A stretch of DNA of 53,734 bases from Dyella sp. ASV21 (GTDB lineage: Bacteria; Pseudomonadota; Gammaproteobacteria; Xanthomonadales; Rhodanobacteraceae): the NCBI RefSeq assembly GCF_016428975.1, contig NZ_JAELTT010000028.1, positions 1 through 53,734 on the forward strand, read 5' to 3'. The notes below the pieces were generated by a model. That model was not told where the DNA came from, searched no databases, and saw only the letters and a list, made by a program, of their open reading frames with translations. Below, in pieces: positions 15,409 through 24,719 of this stretch. The position numbers were made by a program, and so were the translations under genes. Every line of letters begins with the position of its first letter. Position 1 is the stretch's first letter.

Positions 15409-18120
15409 ATGCAAACTCCAGCCAGGCATGCATGTTGGATCATGATGGCGGTGGCGATGTCGCCCGCACCGGTGGCCTACGCTCAAACCGCCTACGCCCC
15501 CACTCAGGTAGCCGTAGAGGCCGGGTCCATCACGGCCATCGATCATTGGCAGATGCAGGACAGCGCGAAGGCGCAGCAAGGCGGCGCCGCGATTTCCTCG
15601 ATGGGTTTTCCCACCACCGAGTGGTATCCGGTGACCGGCCGCGCAACCGTCATGGCCGGCCTGCTGGAAAACGGAACCTATAAGAACGACGTGTTCTACA
15701 GCGACAACCTGCGCGCCGTGCAGGTACCGGATGCCAGCGGCAACCTGTTCGTGACGCCGTGGTGGTACCGCGCCGAGTTCGCGTTGCCCAAGGACATCGC
15801 GGGACGGCACACGCTGCTGCGCACCAACGGCATGATCGCGAGCGCTGACGTATGGGTGAACGGGCATCAGGTTGCCGATCACACGGAGCTCGCCGGGGCC
15901 TATCCCGTACACGAACTCGACGTAACGCGCTGGGTGCGCACGGGCGCCAACATCCTGGCCATGCGCGTGCATCCGGCCGATCCAAGAAAAAGCTTGTCGA
16001 TAGGTTGGGTGGACTGGAACCCTACGCCCCCCGACAACAATATGGGTCCGTGGCGCGGCGTGGACATCGTGCAGACCGGCCCCGTCGCGTTGAGCTTCCC
16101 GGTAGTGCTTTCCACGCTGTCGCTGCCCGGTCTTGCGCACGCCGCGCTCACCGTGAAAGTGACCGCGAAGAACCTGGACACCGTGGCGCACGATGCCACG
16201 ATCACCGGTACGGCGGCCGGCGTGCCCATGCAACAGACCGTGCATCTCGCACCCGGGCAAACGCAGGTGGTTTCGTTCTCACCCAGCACCACGCCAGGCC
16301 TGGCACTGGACCACCCCAAGATCTGGTGGCCGGTCGGCATGGGCGAGCATCCGCTGTACGCACTTGAGATGACCGCTGCCGTGGACGGCGCGACATCCGA
16401 CCGCGCCGGCACCACGTTCGGCATACGCAGCGTCAGTTCCAGCCTGACCAAGCAGGGCTACCGCCAGTTCTTCATCAACGGAAAGCCGCTACTGATTCGT
16501 GGCGCGGGCTGGGCGCCGGACATGTTCCTGCGCGATGACCCCGCACGCATGGAGGCGGAGTTCAGCTATGTCGTCAACCTCGGCCTCAATACCATCCGTA
16601 GCGAGGGCAAGCTGGAGAATCAACGTTTCTACGACCTCGCCGACCGCAACGGCATCCTGATACTGGCGGGCTGGGAATGTTGCGACAAGTGGGAATCGGC
16701 GGCCAAGACCGGTGGCGCACCCTGGACCGCGGCCGACATGAGGGTCGCCGAAGACTCGATGGGGAGTGAGGCGCGCCTGCTGCGTAATCATCCATCCGTG
16801 ATCGGCTTCCTGATCGGCAGCGATAACGCCCCGCCGCCGGCCATCGCAACGATGTACGTCGATACGCTGCGCGCCGCGGACTGGTCGCTGCCCATCATCT
16901 CCGCGGCGGTGCCGCAAGCGACGGCCGACGCGGGCCCCTCCGGCTTGAAGATGGCCGGACCGTACGACTGGATTCCGCCGTCCTATTGGTACGCCGACAA
17001 ACTCGGCGGTGCGTTCGGCTTCGATTCCGAGGTGAGCGCGGGTGCCGATATCCCGCGCATGGAGGACCTGCTGCGTATGCTGTCGCCGCAGGAACAGGAG
17101 GCGCTGTGGAAGTACCCGGAAGCGAGGCAATACCACGCCTCCGCGGACTGGTCGACTTTCGCCGTGCTGACCCCGTTCGACCACGCGCTGGCCCAACGCT
17201 ATGGCACGCCCACCAGCCTCGCCGATTATGTCGCCAAGGCCCAGCTCGACAACTACGACAATGTGCGCGCGCAGTTCGAGGCGTTCAACGCGCACCGAGA
17301 TGCGGCCAACCCAGCCACCGGCGTTATTTACTGGATGCTCAACAACGCCTGGCCGTCGTTGCATTGGCATCTGTACGACTACTACATGAATCCCGCCGGG
17401 GCCTATTTCGGCGCCAAGAAGGGCAACGAGCAAGTACATATCCAGTATTCGTACGATACGAACGAGATCATGCTGGTAAACCACACGCTGGACGATGTGC
17501 AGGGACTCAAGGCGAGCATCCGCGTGCGCAACCTGGATGGCAGCGTGCGCTACGAAAAGCATCTGCAAGCCATCGACATCACGGGCAATCACACGAAATC
17601 GTTGGCCACGGTGCCGGCCGTTGCCGGCTTGTCTTCCGTGTATTTTGTCGAGCTTGAGCTTGCCGCTGTCGACGACCAGCCGGTCAGCCGCAATGTCTAC
17701 TGGCTATCCACGCGCGCGGATACGCTGGATTGGGCGCAATCCAATTGGTACCTGACGCCGGTGACGCGGTACGCCGACCTCACCGCGCTGCAATCCTTGC
17801 CTGCCGCCACCAGCGAGGTTCACGCGACGACACGGCACGAAGGCCATGAGGAGCTCACCACCGTCACGCTATCGGTGCGTTCGACCGCCAAAACCGTGGC
17901 ACTGTTCCAGCACGTGTCGATTCGGCGTGGCGCGCGGGGCGAGCTTGCGCTACCGATACGCTGGAATGACAATGACGTCACGCTTTGGCCCGGTGAATCG
18001 ATCACCCTGACCGCGCGCTACGCATCGCAGGGAACGGCCGATCCTGTCGTCGAAGTGAGTGGCTGGAACGTTCAGGCCCAAAGCGTTTCAGCTACCGCCA
18101 CGCAGGGAACAGATCATTGA
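15409..18120 (+). CDS. Exo-beta-D-glucosaminidase, GH2 (CsxA-like)
   Basis: Releases glucosamine from the non-reducing end of chitosan oligomers. The 903 residues comprise a signal peptide ending near APVAYAQ, a sugar-binding jelly roll (PWWYRAEFALP, GMIASADVWVNGHQV), the immunoglobulin-like linker, and a TIM barrel. The barrel has the features that set the glucosaminidases apart within GH2: FLIGSDNAPPP, where the acid is an Asp in place of the usual Asn-Glu, and GFDSEVSAGADIPRMEDL, the nucleophile Glu region. A CsxA-type C-terminal domain follows. The assignment is well supported by these motifs. Translation probably starts at 15409; an ATG 18 bp earlier overlaps the permease stop. Confidence 0.9.
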   Translation: MQTPARHACWIMMAVAMSPAPVAYAQTAYAPTQVAVEAGSITAIDHWQMQDSAKAQQGGAAISSMGFPTTEWYPVTGRATVMAGLLENGTYKNDVFYSDNLRAVQVPDASGNLFVTPWWYRAEFALPKDIAGRHTLLRTNGMIASADVWVNGHQVADHTELAGAYPVHELDVTRWVRTGANILAMRVHPADPRKSLSIGWVDWNPTPPDNNMGPWRGVDIVQTGPVALSFPVVLSTLSLPGLAHAALTVKVTAKNLDTVAHDATITGTAAGVPMQQTVHLAPGQTQVVSFSPSTTPGLALDHPKIWWPVGMGEHPLYALEMTAAVDGATSDRAGTTFGIRSVSSSLTKQGYRQFFINGKPLLIRGAGWAPDMFLRDDPARMEAEFSYVVNLGLNTIRSEGKLENQRFYDLADRNGILILAGWECCDKWESAAKTGGAPWTAADMRVAEDSMGSEARLLRNHPSVIGFLIGSDNAPPPAIATMYVDTLRAADWSLPIISAAVPQATADAGPSGLKMAGPYDWIPPSYWYADKLGGAFGFDSEVSAGADIPRMEDLLRMLSPQEQEALWKYPEARQYHASADWSTFAVLTPFDHALAQRYGTPTSLADYVAKAQLDNYDNVRAQFEAFNAHRDAANPATGVIYWMLNNAWPSLHWHLYDYYMNPAGAYFGAKKGNEQVHIQYSYDTNEIMLVNHTLDDVQGLKASIRVRNLDGSVRYEKHLQAIDITGNHTKSLATVPAVAGLSSVYFVELELAAVDDQPVSRNVYWLSTRADTLDWAQSNWYLTPVTRYADLTALQSLPAATSEVHATTRHEGHEELTTVTLSVRSTAKTVALFQHVSIRRGARGELALPIRWNDNDVTLWPGESITLTARYASQGTADPVVEVSGWNVQAQSVSATATQGTDH

Positions 18121-18136
18121 AGACGCAAAGGCTTCC

Positions 18137-19144
18137 ATGTCGCGCGTGACCATCAACGATGTCGCCCGTGCATCGGACACCTCCAAGAAAACCGTATCGC
18201 GCGTGCTCAACAACGAGCCGAACGTGCGCGATTCGGTACGAGAGCGAGTGCTGGCGGCCGTTGCGAAACTCAACTACCGGCCGCTCAATTCGGCGCGCAG
18301 TCTGGCGACGAACCGCTCCTTCCTGATCGGCCTGCTCTACGACAACCTGTCGCCGAGCTACATCATGGAAGTCCAGGCGGGCGTGCTGGAAGCGTGCGAG
18401 GCGAGGCAGTACAGCATGATGGTGCAGCCGCTGGTGTCGACGGCGCCGGATTTCGTCGAGCGCGTGGAGAGTATCCTCTCGCGGCATCAGCCCGATGGAC
18501 TGATCCTTACGCCGCCGATCACCGATCACTCGAAGCTGCTGAGTTACCTGCGCAAGAGCGACCTTCCGTTTGCCTCCATCGCACCTCGACAGCCCAAGGG
18601 CTGCATCGGCGTGATGCTGCGCGAACGCGAGGCGGCGGCGGCGATGGTGGCGCATCTGGCGTCGCTGGGGCACCGGCGCATCGCCCACATCCTGGGCGAC
18701 CCCAAGCACGGCGCGGGCATCTGGCGTCTTGCCGGTTACCGCGATGGCTTGAAGCGCGCAGGGCTGAAGGAGAACCCCGCATACATGGTGGAGGGTCGGT
18801 TTTCCTTCGAGTCCGGCGTAGCCGCAACGCGCCGCTTGCTCGCATTGAAACAGCGCCCCACCGCCATTTTCGCGGCCGATGACGACATGGCGGTCGGCGC
18901 GATCTGGGCCGCGGCCGAGGCCGGGGTAGCCGTTCCCGGCGAGATCTCCATTTGCGGCTTCGACGACACCAACATCGCGACCCAGGTGTGGCCGCCACTC
19001 ACCACGATCCATCAGCCTGTACGCGACATGGGCAAGCGCGCTACCGAAGAACTGCTGCTTCGCGTGCTGGGCAAGGGCGAGGCCGGCATGGTCGAAGTCG
19101 ATTATGAAATGCGCGTTCGCGCGTCGACAGCGCCCGCGCCCTGA
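18137..19144 (+). CDS. LacI-family transcriptional regulator
   Basis: A sugar-responsive repressor of 335 residues. The N-terminal headpiece reads VTINDVARASDTSKKTVSRV with the hinge helix around YRPLNSARSLATNRSF, and the effector-binding core runs from IGLLYDNLSPSYI to the C-terminus (DDDMAVGAIWAA, ISICGFDDTNIA are family landmarks). The ATG at 18137 puts the headpiece at residue 4, the normal place. It sits 16 bp after the GH2 gene, in the same direction, so it is probably part of the locus it controls. The perfect palindrome before glk is the best candidate operator. Confidence 0.92.
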   Translation: MSRVTINDVARASDTSKKTVSRVLNNEPNVRDSVRERVLAAVAKLNYRPLNSARSLATNRSFLIGLLYDNLSPSYIMEVQAGVLEACEARQYSMMVQPLVSTAPDFVERVESILSRHQPDGLILTPPITDHSKLLSYLRKSDLPFASIAPRQPKGCIGVMLREREAAAAMVAHLASLGHRRIAHILGDPKHGAGIWRLAGYRDGLKRAGLKENPAYMVEGRFSFESGVAATRRLLALKQRPTAIFAADDDMAVGAIWAAAEAGVAVPGEISICGFDDTNIATQVWPPLTTIHQPVRDMGKRATEELLLRVLGKGEAGMVEVDYEMRVRASTAPAP

Positions 19145-19195
19145 AACCGGCGCGGCCTTGTCGCCCACGTCACCTATCCCGAGGAGAGTGTCCCT

Positions 19196-20041
19196 ATGCC
19201 TGCCACGACAGACCTCAGCAACTCGCCACGGAAGTTCCATTTCATTTCCGGGTTGCCGCGCTCCGGCAGTACGCTGCTGGCCGCCATCCTCAACCAGAAT
19301 CCGCGTTTCCGCGCAGGCATGACCAGCCCGCTCGCCGACATCATGGGCGTAGTGATGGCGGAGGCGAGCAGCAAGAATGATTTTTCGTTCGATGTCTCCA
19401 ACGAGCAGCGCGTCGCGCTGCTGCGTGGACTGGTGGAAAACTTCTATTCCGTCCAGGCCGATGCCGGCGCGGTATTCGACACCAGCCGCTTGTGGTGCAG
19501 CCGAATGCAGCTGCTCAACACGCTATTCCCGGGCGTGAAGGTCATTGCGTGCGTGCGCCAATTGGGCTGGGTGCTCGATAGCATGGAGCGACTGGTGCAA
19601 CGGCAGCCGGTGAGCGTCAGCAAGGTGTTTCGTTTCGACACCAATACCACGGTGTATTCACGCGTGGAGGCATTGACCGATCCACGGGGCATGGTCGGCT
19701 TTGCCTACCAGGCCACCAAGGAAGCTTTCTACGGCCAGTACGCGCGGAATCATCTGCTGATGCTGACCTACGAAAGCCTGGCGGCCGACCCGGCTACCGC
19801 CATGCGCGCGGTCTACCAGTTTCTCGGCGAGCCTTGGTTCGAGCACGACTTTGACCACATCGAGTACAACGCGGACGAGTTCGATGCCCGCGTCGGCATG
19901 CCCGGCCTGCATTCCGTGCGGCCCAAGGTGCAATCGATCGAACGCCAACCTATCCTGCCGCGCGAGATCTTTGGCCGGTTCGCCAACGAAGCGTTCTGGG
20001 CGGACCCCAGGAACAATGTCCACCAGGTACCCATCGTGTAA
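19196..20041 (+). CDS. PAPS-dependent sulfotransferase-family protein, 281 aa
   Basis: Transfers a sulfuryl group from PAPS to an acceptor such as a sugar hydroxyl or small molecule. The 5'-phosphosulfate-binding loop is FISGLPRSGSTLLAAIL at about residue 15; the 3'-phosphate region is around VKVIACVRQLGWVLDSMERL, where the conserved Arg of the CVRQ segment is expected. A Trp/Phe-rich C-terminus follows. The acceptor is unknown. A GAGGAGAG ribosome-binding site precedes the ATG. The gene lies 51 bp downstream of the LacI gene on the same strand, so it may be co-expressed with the chitosan locus, which would be an odd partner for a sugar-degrading pathway. Confidence 0.85.
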   Translation: MPATTDLSNSPRKFHFISGLPRSGSTLLAAILNQNPRFRAGMTSPLADIMGVVMAEASSKNDFSFDVSNEQRVALLRGLVENFYSVQADAGAVFDTSRLWCSRMQLLNTLFPGVKVIACVRQLGWVLDSMERLVQRQPVSVSKVFRFDTNTTVYSRVEALTDPRGMVGFAYQATKEAFYGQYARNHLLMLTYESLAADPATAMRAVYQFLGEPWFEHDFDHIEYNADEFDARVGMPGLHSVRPKVQSIERQPILPREIFGRFANEAFWADPRNNVHQVPIV

Positions 20042-20077
20042 GGGCGCGGGCCTGACGCCGCGCTCAGCGATAGCGCG

Positions 20078-20557
20078 TCAGAAGCCGATCTCGGGTGCCA
20101 AGCCCTTGAGATGACCGGCGAGCGGGTCGTTCTCCGCCAGCAGTTCGAATCCATCGTATTCGAAGCTCGGCGCGACCAGGCAGGTCATCAGCGCGTAGCG
20201 GCCCAGCGGACACGCTGCCTGCCAGGCACCGGCGGGCACCACCACCATCGACTTGGTGCCCGGTGCGATGGGGCCAAGGCGGCAGCGCTCCAGGCTCTTG
20301 CGCGCGGAGTCGTAGATCAGCAGCTCCAGCGGCTCGCCTTCCACGAAGTGCCACACTTCCTCGGCATCCACGCGATGCCAACTGGAGCAGCGGCCCGCTT
20401 CCAGCAGGTAATGAATGGCACTCAGCGCCGGTCGCCGGCCATCGCCAGCGGCGGCGGACGGCGGCGGATAGAAACGATGGTAATGGCCACCTTCGACGTG
20501 CGGCTGCAATTTCAGCAGCGTTTTCAGCTCATCGATGCGGGCAGCCACGTCGCTCAC
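20078..20557 (-). CDS. DUF985 cupin-family protein, 159 aa
   Basis: A single-domain cupin of the DUF985 type, whose biochemical role is unsettled. Family landmarks are LKLQPHVEGGHYHRFY, AIHYLLEAGRCSSWHRVDAE, EEVWHFVEGEPLELLIY and VPAGAWQAACPLGRYALMTC, plus the C-terminal FELLAENDP. The start is the GTG at 20557, which overlaps the tatC stop (GTGA), so it is translationally coupled to tatC and the last gene of the operon. No functional tie to Tat export is evident. Confidence 0.88.
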   Translation of the reverse strand: MSDVAARIDELKTLLKLQPHVEGGHYHRFYPPPSAAAGDGRRPALSAIHYLLEAGRCSSWHRVDAEEVWHFVEGEPLELLIYDSARKSLERCRLGPIAPGTKSMVVVPAGAWQAACPLGRYALMTCLVAPSFEYDGFELLAENDPLAGHLKGLAPEIGF

Positions 20558-21318
20558 GAGGCGTTCGCTCCGCTGGGCTTGAGCAGCCAACGCACGGCCA
20601 GCACGCCCAGCTCGTAGAGCACGCACATGGGAATGGCCAGCATGATCATCGAGGTGATGTCGGGCGGCGTAATGAAGGCGGCGATGGCGAACGCACCCAC
20701 GATGGCGTAGCGACGGCCATTGCGCAGCTGCTCCAGGTTCACCACACCAATCGCGGCCAGGATCACTACCGCCACCGGCACCTCGAAACAGAGGCCAAAA
20801 GCGAAGAACATCAGCATCACGAAGTCGAGGTAATGCGTGATGTCGGTCATCATTTCCACGCCCTGCGGCGTCACCGCCGTAAGGAAGCGGAAGGCCGCCG
20901 GCAACACCAGGAAATAGGCGAATGCGCAGCCCAGGTAGAACAACAGCAGGGCCGCCGCCAGCAGCGGCCGCGCCAGGCGCTTTTCGTGCCGGTACAGACC
21001 CGGGCTGACGAAGGCCCACAGCTGATAGACGATGACCGGCATGCTGATGAACAGCGCCGCGTAGAACGCCAGCTTCAGCGGTGTTACGAACGGGCTGGCG
21101 ACCTCGGTGGCGATCAGGTGCGCGCCCTGCGGCAGACGTGACACCAGCGGCGCCGCCAGTTCGGTATACAAGCGATTGGCAAAAGGAATCAGCGCCAGCA
21201 GCACGATCACCAGCGCGATCACGGCCTTGAGCAGGCGCGAGCGCAATTCGATCAGGTGCGAGAACAGGCTTTGTTCCAGGCCTTCCGCGTCAGGCCCATC
21301 CAGCTCAGGCGCTGCCAT
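20554..21318 (-). CDS. tatC: Sec-independent protein translocase TatC
   Basis: The inner-membrane receptor of the twin-arginine pathway, which docks signal peptides of folded proteins. It has 254 residues and six membrane helices. The N-terminal block LFSHLIELRSRLLKAVIALV contains the conserved HLIELR motif, and FAYFLVLPAAFRFLTAVTPQ and FGLCFEVPVAVVIL are typical later segments. The ATG at 21318 overlaps the end of tatB by 14 bp; a much longer in-frame extension upstream lies inside tatB and is rejected. Order tatA-tatB-tatC on the minus strand. Confidence 0.96.
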   Translation of the reverse strand: MAAPELDGPDAEGLEQSLFSHLIELRSRLLKAVIALVIVLLALIPFANRLYTELAAPLVSRLPQGAHLIATEVASPFVTPLKLAFYAALFISMPVIVYQLWAFVSPGLYRHEKRLARPLLAAALLLFYLGCAFAYFLVLPAAFRFLTAVTPQGVEMMTDITHYLDFVMLMFFAFGLCFEVPVAVVILAAIGVVNLEQLRNGRRYAIVGAFAIAAFITPPDITSMIMLAIPMCVLYELGVLAVRWLLKPSGANAS

Positions 21319-21676
21319 GCGGGGTTTCCTTGGCCGACGCGGTGTCGGCGATGGCGGCAGGGGCGGGTTCCGCCGCCGGTGCCGGGGCGGTTGCCTCGGT
21401 CTGCGTGACACCGCCGGTCGGGCGCATCTTGCGCAGGGTTTCGTCCAGTTCGCTCTGGGCGGCTTCGGCACGCGCAGCGGCCTCGCGCGCCTGGCGGCGG
21501 ATTTCCTCCACCTGCAGCTCGCGCTCCACCTCGGCGCGCACGCTGTCCCAGCCGGTGCGCACGCGACGCATCAGGGCACCAGCGGTGCGCGCAGCGTGCG
21601 GCAGCTTTTCCGGGCCGAGCACAATCAGCGCGATCAGCGCGAGCAACACCAGCTTGCCGAAGCTGATCTCGATCAT
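21305..21676 (-). CDS. tatB: Sec-independent protein translocase TatB
   Basis: Partner of TatC in Tat signal-peptide recognition. It has 123 residues: one N-terminal membrane helix (MIEISFGKLVLLALIALIVL) followed by the characteristic GPEKLPHAARTAGALMRRVR amphipathic helix, a charged helical region, and an Ala/Pro-rich tail that varies between species. It lies 15 bp after tatA and overlaps tatC. Confidence 0.95.
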   Translation of the reverse strand: MIEISFGKLVLLALIALIVLGPEKLPHAARTAGALMRRVRTGWDSVRAEVERELQVEEIRRQAREAAARAEAAQSELDETLRKMRPTGGVTQTEATAPAPAAEPAPAAIADTASAKETPHGSA

Positions 21677-21691
21677 GACCTGCGACCTGGC

Positions 21692-21922
21692 TTACTTGGT
21701 CTCAGTGGTGTCGTGCTGATCCTGGCTCTGTGTGCTGGCCGGCGGCGGATCGGCTTTCAGGCGCTCGTTCGGGTCGCGCGTCTTGTCTTCTTCGCCACCG
21801 TCCAGGCCTTTCTTGAAGTCGCGCACGGCGCCGCCCAGGTCGGAACCGATGTTGCGCAGTTTCTTGGTGCCGAAGATCAGCACGACAACGACGAGCAGGA
21901 TAAGTAGATGAGTGATGCTCAT
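21692..21922 (-). CDS. tatA: Sec-independent protein translocase TatA
   Basis: The pore-forming subunit of the Tat pathway. It has 76 residues with the membrane helix [20 protein letters not shown] and the conserved amphipathic [17 protein letters not shown] that follows; FGTKKL and the Gly hinge are TatA hallmarks. The ATG at 21922 starts the helix directly; an upstream in-frame extension (VSLTASFRR and so on) is unlikely to be translated. First gene of the tat operon. Confidence 0.95.
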   Translation of the reverse strand: MSITHLLILLVVVVLIFGTKKLRNIGSDLGGAVRDFKKGLDGGEEDKTRDPNERLKADPPPASTQSQDQHDTTETK

Positions 21923-21989
21923 GGACAAGGCCTCAAGGACGTCAAAGCGGCGGAACGAAGCCGTCAAGCTAACACGCCGCCGCTCCACA

Positions 21990-22679
21990 TCAACGCTGAG
22001 TGTACTCCTCCAGGCGATCCCTGAAATCCACTACCTGGGGAGGCACGTTGCTGACCCCGCCTTCGAAGATGCGGCGAGGGGTTACGCCCTTGCCGTAGAT
22101 GGCCTCGTTGGCGTCGTAATCGATGCGCAGGGCCGAGCCATCCAGGGCTACGCCGGCGAACAGGCCACGCGAGCGGGAGTAGGAGTAGATCTCGGCCTTG
22201 AAGTCGCTATCGGTGGACGCCTGCGCGGTGCGGCCCACCGGGCCGGCCGCGGCGGCGGCATCCGCGCCGAGGGTGAATTTGCCATTGACGATGCTGTCCA
22301 CGCCACGCTGGGTGCGGAACACCAGGATCACGTCGGTGGACGAAGCACCGATCTGGAAGCCCACGCTGCCGCCCGTCATGGTGATAAAGCTGGGGTTGGA
22401 CCAAGTGCCGTCCGGCCCCTTCACCGAGATCAGGCCCTCGCCCCGGCGGCCGCCAAACACGAAGCCCACCTTCAGCAGGTCGGGAATCACCGCGATGGCC
22501 CGGGCCTCCTTGAGCAGGTCGGAGGGAATGGACTTGTCCGGCGCCTGCATGATCTCGGTCAGCACCCGCACCGAGTTCTGGGCGCGCACCAGCGGCGGGT
22601 CTTCGGCCTGCGCGGCCATGGCAGGCAACAGCAGAACCAGGGCGGCGAGCAACAGACGAACCAGCGGTGCTTTGATCAT
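21990..22679 (-). CDS. SYLF (Ysc84-type) lipid-binding domain protein, 229 aa, exported
   Basis: SYLF domains bind phosphoinositides or other lipids, with uncertain roles in bacteria. A cleavable signal peptide ([20 protein letters not shown]) precedes the domain: [40 protein letters not shown] and [15 protein letters not shown] are diagnostic blocks. The ATG at 22679 has a GAGC-type ribosome-binding site. It is upstream of the tat genes on the same strand but separated by 67 bp and probably independent; it is divergent from hemH. Confidence 0.9.
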   Translation of the reverse strand: MIKAPLVRLLLAALVLLLPAMAAQAEDPPLVRAQNSVRVLTEIMQAPDKSIPSDLLKEARAIAVIPDLLKVGFVFGGRRGEGLISVKGPDGTWSNPSFITMTGGSVGFQIGASSTDVILVFRTQRGVDSIVNGKFTLGADAAAAAGPVGRTAQASTDSDFKAEIYSYSRSRGLFAGVALDGSALRIDYDANEAIYGKGVTPRRIFEGGVSNVPPQVVDFRDRLEEYTQR

Positions 22680-22788
22680 GGACGGCTCCTGAGCTGAAAT
22701 TTGGACGGCGGCCCTGCGGCGTTGGTTCCCACGGCACCACCGATAGCTTGTGGCAGACTCAGCGGCGGTTTTCTCCACGCCAGCCACG

Positions 22789-23829
22789 ATGCCACACAGC
22801 CCCGACTATACCGGCCCCGATGACGCTTCCCATGACCCGTCTGTTCAGGCAGGCGTTCTCTTGGTGAACCTGGGCACACCAGAAGCACCCACGGCCCGTG
22901 CGGTGCGACCGTATCTGGCGCAGTTCCTCGGCGATCAGCGCGTGATCGACTACCCGCGCTGGCTGTGGTGGCTGATCCTGCACGGGGTGATCCTGCGCGT
23001 GCGCCCGTCTCGCTCAGCCCATGCATATCAGCGCATATGGACCCCGCAGGGCTCGCCGCTGCGCGTGGGCAGCGAGGCACTGGCCGCGCGCCTGCAAGAG
23101 GCGCTGCGCCCGCACGGGCCCATCCGCGTTGCCTTGGCCATGCGCTACGGACAGCCCTCGGTGCAACGACAAATCGAACAACTGCAACGCGAAGGGGTGC
23201 GGCGCCTGTTGGTGCTGCCCTTGTACCCACAGTATTCGGCGACCTCCACCGGCTCGGTGATCGATGCGGTGGCCGATGCCATGAAGTCGCTGCGCTGGCC
23301 ACCCGAACTGCGCCTGATCAACGACTATCACGACGATCCGGCCCATATCGACGCCTTGGCGCGGAGCATCGAACGGTGGTGGGCCAGCCACGGCCGTGGC
23401 GAGAAGCTGCTGCTGTCCTTCCATGGCATTCCCGAGCGCTACGTGCGCCTGGGCGACCCGTATGCGGCGCAATGCCAGGCCACCGCCGAGGCGCTGCGTC
23501 AGCGACTGGGGCTGGATGAGCGCGAACTGCTGGTGACGTTCCAGTCGCGCGTGGGCCGCGAACAGTGGCTGAAACCCTATACCGATGTCACCGTGCGCGA
23601 GCTGGCTGCCAGCGGCATCAAGCGCCTGGACGTGGCTTGCCCCGGTTTTGCGGTGGATTGCCTGGAGACGCTGGAGGAAATCGCCATGCAAAACGCGGAA
23701 TTCTTCCGCGAGGCGGGCGGCGAGGCGCTGCGCTATATCCCCGCGCTCAACGACAGCCCCGACCAGGTCGACAGTCTCGCCCAACTGGTGCTGCGCCACG
23801 CGGGTGGCTGGCCGGAGTTTTCGGCGTGA
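22789..23829 (+). CDS. hemH: Ferrochelatase
   Basis: Inserts Fe(II) into protoporphyrin IX, the last step of heme synthesis. It has 346 residues, and the family motifs are GVLLVNLGTPEAP, the PLYPQYSATSTGS block, the active-site His in LLLSFHGIPERYV, and the conserved Glu region CPGFAVDCLETLEEIAMQN. An upstream GTG at 22750 is in frame; the ATG at 22789 is preferred as giving normal length. The stop overlaps the GTG start of the next gene, so translation is coupled. Confidence 0.94.
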   Translation: MPHSPDYTGPDDASHDPSVQAGVLLVNLGTPEAPTARAVRPYLAQFLGDQRVIDYPRWLWWLILHGVILRVRPSRSAHAYQRIWTPQGSPLRVGSEALAARLQEALRPHGPIRVALAMRYGQPSVQRQIEQLQREGVRRLLVLPLYPQYSATSTGSVIDAVADAMKSLRWPPELRLINDYHDDPAHIDALARSIERWWASHGRGEKLLLSFHGIPERYVRLGDPYAAQCQATAEALRQRLGLDERELLVTFQSRVGREQWLKPYTDVTVRELAASGIKRLDVACPGFAVDCLETLEEIAMQNAEFFREAGGEALRYIPALNDSPDQVDSLAQLVLRHAGGWPEFSA

Positions 23830-24677
23830 ACGCCGCCGCGCCGGTCGAGCGCGAGGTTGCCCTGCCCCATCTGCGCCTGCGCGCGCTGGTGTGGGGCAAC
23901 GACAACGCGCCGCCGCTACTGGCCTTGCATGGCTGGCTCGACAACGCGGGCAGCTTTGCGCGACTGGCGCCGCTGCTGGCCGCCGAGCATCGGGTGATTG
24001 CGCTGGAGTTGCCGGGGCACGGGCATTCGGAGCATCTGCCACCGGGCATGCAGTACCACTTTATCGACTATGTGCGCACCGTATTGGCCGCCGCCGACCT
24101 GTTGGGGCTGACGCGCTACGACCTGCTCGGTCATTCACTGGGCGCGGGCGTCGCCTCGCTGGTGGCAGCCGCCGCGCCCGAGCGCATCGCGCGGCTGCTG
24201 CTGATCGAAGGCCTGGGCCCGATCGCCGACGACGGCCAGCACACCTTGCGTCGCTTTCGCGACGCACTCGCAAGCACGGCCACCGGGCGCTCCCTGCGCT
24301 CGTTTTCCTCGGTGGAGCTGGCCATCGCCGCGCGCACGATGGCAAGCGGACTGCCGGCCGACCAGGCACGCCCCATCGTGGAACGCGGCTTACGTCACAC
24401 CGACGCGGGCTGGCATTGGCGCAGCGATCCGCGCCTCAACCGGCCCTCCGCACTACGTTCGCCGGAAGCACAGATCCACGCCCTGCTGCGCGGCATCGAA
24501 GCGCCCACTGCCTTGCTGCTATCGCAACCGGATACACCGTACCTGCCCGGCGCGCAGATGCAGGCGCGCGCGGCCTGCGTGACGAACATCGCGGTGACGC
24601 ATATGGACGGCGGGCATCACCTGCACCTGGAGCATCCCGGCGCCGTGGCGAGTTGGGCCCGCTGCCACCTGGCGTGA
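23826..24677 (+). CDS. Alpha/beta-fold hydrolase, 283 aa
   Basis: A serine hydrolase of unknown substrate. The oxyanion-hole motif LLALHGWLDN is at about residue 31, the nucleophile elbow LLGHSLGAGVAS at about 97, and the catalytic His in HMDGGHHLHLEHP near the C-terminus; the acid is likely in LLLSQPDTPYL. The GTG at 23826 overlaps the hemH stop (GTGA), and the first residues lead directly into the first beta strand. The arrangement suggests coexpression with hemH but no proven role in heme metabolism. Confidence 0.9.
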   Translation: MNAAAPVEREVALPHLRLRALVWGNDNAPPLLALHGWLDNAGSFARLAPLLAAEHRVIALELPGHGHSEHLPPGMQYHFIDYVRTVLAAADLLGLTRYDLLGHSLGAGVASLVAAAAPERIARLLLIEGLGPIADDGQHTLRRFRDALASTATGRSLRSFSSVELAIAARTMASGLPADQARPIVERGLRHTDAGWHWRSDPRLNRPSALRSPEAQIHALLRGIEAPTALLLSQPDTPYLPGAQMQARAACVTNIAVTHMDGGHHLHLEHPGAVASWARCHLA

Positions 24678-24719
24678 CCGCCGGAGGAAGCACCTTCGCG
24701 GCGCTCCCTCCGTTGGCTA

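Noticed and set aside
20558-21019. Upstream extension of the DUF985 cupin frame through tatC
   Set aside because: That part is an alternative frame inside tatC. The GTG at 20557 gives the normal family length and overlaps the tatC stop.
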